DNA of 64,000 bases, taken from NCBI GenBank assembly GCA_965212195.1, contig CBDBUW010000012.1, forward strand, positions 248,001 through 312,000, read 5' to 3'. This DNA is from JAJCYK01 sp965212195 (GTDB lineage: Bacteria > Bacteroidota > Bacteroidia > Cytophagales > Cyclobacteriaceae). Position 1 is the stretch's first letter, and each line of letters opens with the position of its first letter. Below the pieces are notes generated by a model. It saw nothing but the letters and a program-made list of their open reading frames with translations, had not been told where the DNA came from and did not search any database. The translations under genes were made by a program, and so were the position numbers. Below are positions 62,560 to 64,000 of this stretch, one piece after another.

Positions 62560-63600
62560 ATGCCTCACATTGATTTTATCGCCATAGTACGCGAAGCTTG
62601 GGCAAGTTATGACCAGAGTCGTGTTATTAAGGATGTGCAGGATATCAGTGCTCATGTGTCTACCAATCACGTCTACCTGATCAAGTTTGAAGGACACCAA
62701 CCGGTAATAGCCAAGCTCACCTATTTCGGTTATTATGAACATTTTGTGGAAGATCATTCCATTATCAATAGTCTTTCAAATAACCTTCCCAGCCCTTACG
62801 AAAATTTACTTTCAAGATCTTTGATGAAAGGGGACCATCTTTATGTATACCGCTACCAACATAGTATTATCGACGCTTGGGTGGTTTTTTACCGACCAAT
62901 TGAAATACGCCGTAAACTACCACGGCGCCTGGAACGCCAACAAATAGAAACCCTGGGAGAGGAGTTTGCCCGTTTTCATAAAGCTTGTCACGCCATCCGT
63001 AATACTTTGCCTCCTAGTTCCAAAACCTTGAAGACCGATATCGAGCACCTGCTGGAAATAATTCATACAGATATTGGAAAGTACGAACACCGCACCCATG
63101 AAGATGCCATAGAACAGCACTGTGAGGCATTTAAACGTCAAACTCAGAAAATAGGCATTGACAATCTTCCCCGAATACCGGTATTCGTCGATTGGAATAT
63201 TGGCAATTTTTCAGTCACTGATAAACTTCAGCTCTTTTCCCGCTGGGATTACGATTGGTTCCGTATGAGTAGTCGTATGCTGGATTTTTATTTCTTTAGC
63301 CGGGTAGTTTCCCATGTGGGGGATCGTACGGTATTCAGTTATAATATCAATACGTTGTGGGAAGATCGATTTTTATCATTTTTACGATCATACCATAATG
63401 TGAACCCCCTAACGGAAACCGAAGTGAGGTTTTTACCGGAAGCCTATCGTTTTTTTATTCTAAACTATGTGATCAAGGACGGACGCTATTTCTTTCATGA
63501 GATCTTTGCTACCAAGTTGCAAAAGGAAGCCTATGAAACTTACCTGCCTTCGGTGGAGTCGTTCCCCGTGGATACTGTACTTAAAGCTCTAAATATCTGA
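62560..63600 (+). CDS. aminoglycoside phosphotransferase-like kinase
   Basis: 346 residues with a protein-kinase-like fold of the APH/choline kinase type. The N-lobe has HVYLIKFEGHQPVIAKLTYF, where the second Lys would bind ATP. The catalytic loop is VFVDWNIGNFSV (Asp and Asn kept; the usual His-Gly is Phe-Val) and the metal motif is SRWDYDWFR. GEEFARFHKACHAI is the conserved helix before the loop. Substrate is unknown; small-molecule amine or sugar phosphorylation is typical. Two bp before the HAD gene, so probably the same transcript. Confidence 0.78.
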   Translation: MPHIDFIAIVREAWASYDQSRVIKDVQDISAHVSTNHVYLIKFEGHQPVIAKLTYFGYYEHFVEDHSIINSLSNNLPSPYENLLSRSLMKGDHLYVYRYQHSIIDAWVVFYRPIEIRRKLPRRLERQQIETLGEEFARFHKACHAIRNTLPPSSKTLKTDIEHLLEIIHTDIGKYEHRTHEDAIEQHCEAFKRQTQKIGIDNLPRIPVFVDWNIGNFSVTDKLQLFSRWDYDWFRMSSRMLDFYFFSRVVSHVGDRTVFSYNINTLWEDRFLSFLRSYHNVNPLTETEVRFLPEAYRFFILNYVIKDGRYFFHEIFATKLQKEAYETYLPSVESFPVDTVLKALNI

Positions 63601-63602
63601 GT

Positions 63603-64000
63603 ATGCAACGAACATCTTTTTTAGAGTTAACCAAAAACTATAAAGCGGTATTTCTGGATTCTTACGGAGTGCTGAAGAATCACGAGGGGCTGCTTTCAGG
63701 AGTGGCGGAAACCATTGACTACCTGAGGACTGCCGGAGTGGTTTTTCGAATTCTCACCAATGACGCCAGTAGAAGCCGCCAACAACAAGTGGATCTATTC
63801 AATGAATTGGGGTTGACCGGATTAACCTCCGATGAGATTATCACTTCAGGCACCTTGGCCAGGCATTTTATCGAGGATAAAAGACTGAAAGGTAAAATAG
63901 CGTACCTGGGAACGGCGAATGCTGCTGAATATATACTACAAAGCGGAAGGGAGTCCATTTCTATCCGGGATGTAGATCTGGAAAATTGTGAGGAAATTTC
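63603..64000 (+). CDS. HAD-IIA family phosphatase (NagD-like), N-terminal part
   Basis: Open from the ATG at 63603 to the window end, about 132 residues visible. Motif I is AVFLDSYGVLKNHEG, the form seen in HAD-IIA proteins (TIGR01459-like), followed by the GVAETIDYLRTAG helix and motif II FRILTNDASRSR. TSDEIITSGTLARHFIEDKR matches the cap start. The C-terminal Lys and acidic motifs are beyond the edge. Likely a sugar- or nucleotide-phosphate phosphatase working with the upstream kinase-like protein. Confidence 0.82.
   Translation, partial: MQRTSFLELTKNYKAVFLDSYGVLKNHEGLLSGVAETIDYLRTAGVVFRILTNDASRSRQQQVDLFNELGLTGLTSDEIITSGTLARHFIEDKRLKGKIAYLGTANAAEYILQSGRESISIRDVDLENCEEI

Overview
The window is a gene-dense piece of a Bacteroidota chromosome. 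The evidence is a TonB-dependent receptor with an N-terminal carboxypeptidase-regulatory-like domain followed by a DUF4249 lipoprotein, Reg_prop/Y_Y_Y sensor kinases, many small outer-membrane beta-barrels, and promoter-like TTG-N19/20-TAnnTTTG elements in place of -35/-10 boxes. I cannot place it below phylum; a marine or environmental Cytophagia or Saprospiria type is a guess. I found no rRNA, tRNA, CRISPR array, prophage or insertion sequence.

Layout. 1-3.9 kb: the end of a 4-hydroxy-2-oxovalerate aldolase, a TauE/SafE permease, a flavin reductase and fumarylacetoacetase (ends of aromatic/tyrosine breakdown). 3.9-10.8 kb, minus strand: a compact operon of Na+/solute symporter, myo-inositol oxygenase, Gfo/Idh/MocA dehydrogenase, SDR fructuronate reductase, UxuA and UxaC, with a recognisable promoter. 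11-16 kb: TonB receptor/DUF4249 pair and a sulfatase. 15.9-18 kb: RES/Xre toxin-antitoxin pair and a CPBP membrane protein. 18-19.9 kb: a YWYD-repeat secreted protein and two beta-barrels. 20-24.7 kb: ECF sigma factor, membrane anti-sigma-like TPR protein and a TPR-CHAT protease whose frame is broken three times near its end. 24.8-30.9 kb: membrane proteins, an ArsR-SRPBCC fusion with a palindrome at its start, and a tricorn-type protease.

31-38.3 kb: nucleoside salvage (DeoD, uridine phosphorylase-like, DeoC, two-domain ALDH16), a DUF6986 aldolase and a HAD phosphatase. 38.6-45 kb, plus strand: MFS sugar porter, second SSS symporter, KdgK, KDPG aldolase and altronate dehydratase. 45-49 kb: a periplasmic-propeller histidine kinase and its LuxR-type regulator. 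49-52.6 kb: OmpA-like, SBBP-repeat and lipoprotein genes. 52.6-58.5 kb: TIM-barrel isomerase, DUF1080/PA14 protein, soluble dehydrogenase-like protein fused to cytochrome c, and ApbE. 58.5-60.2 kb: beta-barrel and alkaline-phosphatase-superfamily lipoprotein. 60.5-64 kb: a second ECF sigma factor with an anti-sigma/beta-barrel hybrid, a kinase-like protein and the start of a HAD-IIA phosphatase.

How they fit: the two sugar-acid clusters together encode a route from myo-inositol to D-glucuronate, fructuronate, mannonate, 2-keto-3-deoxygluconate (KDG), KDPG and then pyruvate plus glyceraldehyde-3-phosphate. The deo group would turn deoxynucleosides into glyceraldehyde-3-phosphate and acetate. 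The most unusual unit is the sigma / anti-sigma-TPR / TPR-CHAT set, which may be a protease-gated sigma switch. Convergent gene pairs repeatedly share a 4-bp interlocked stop codon.
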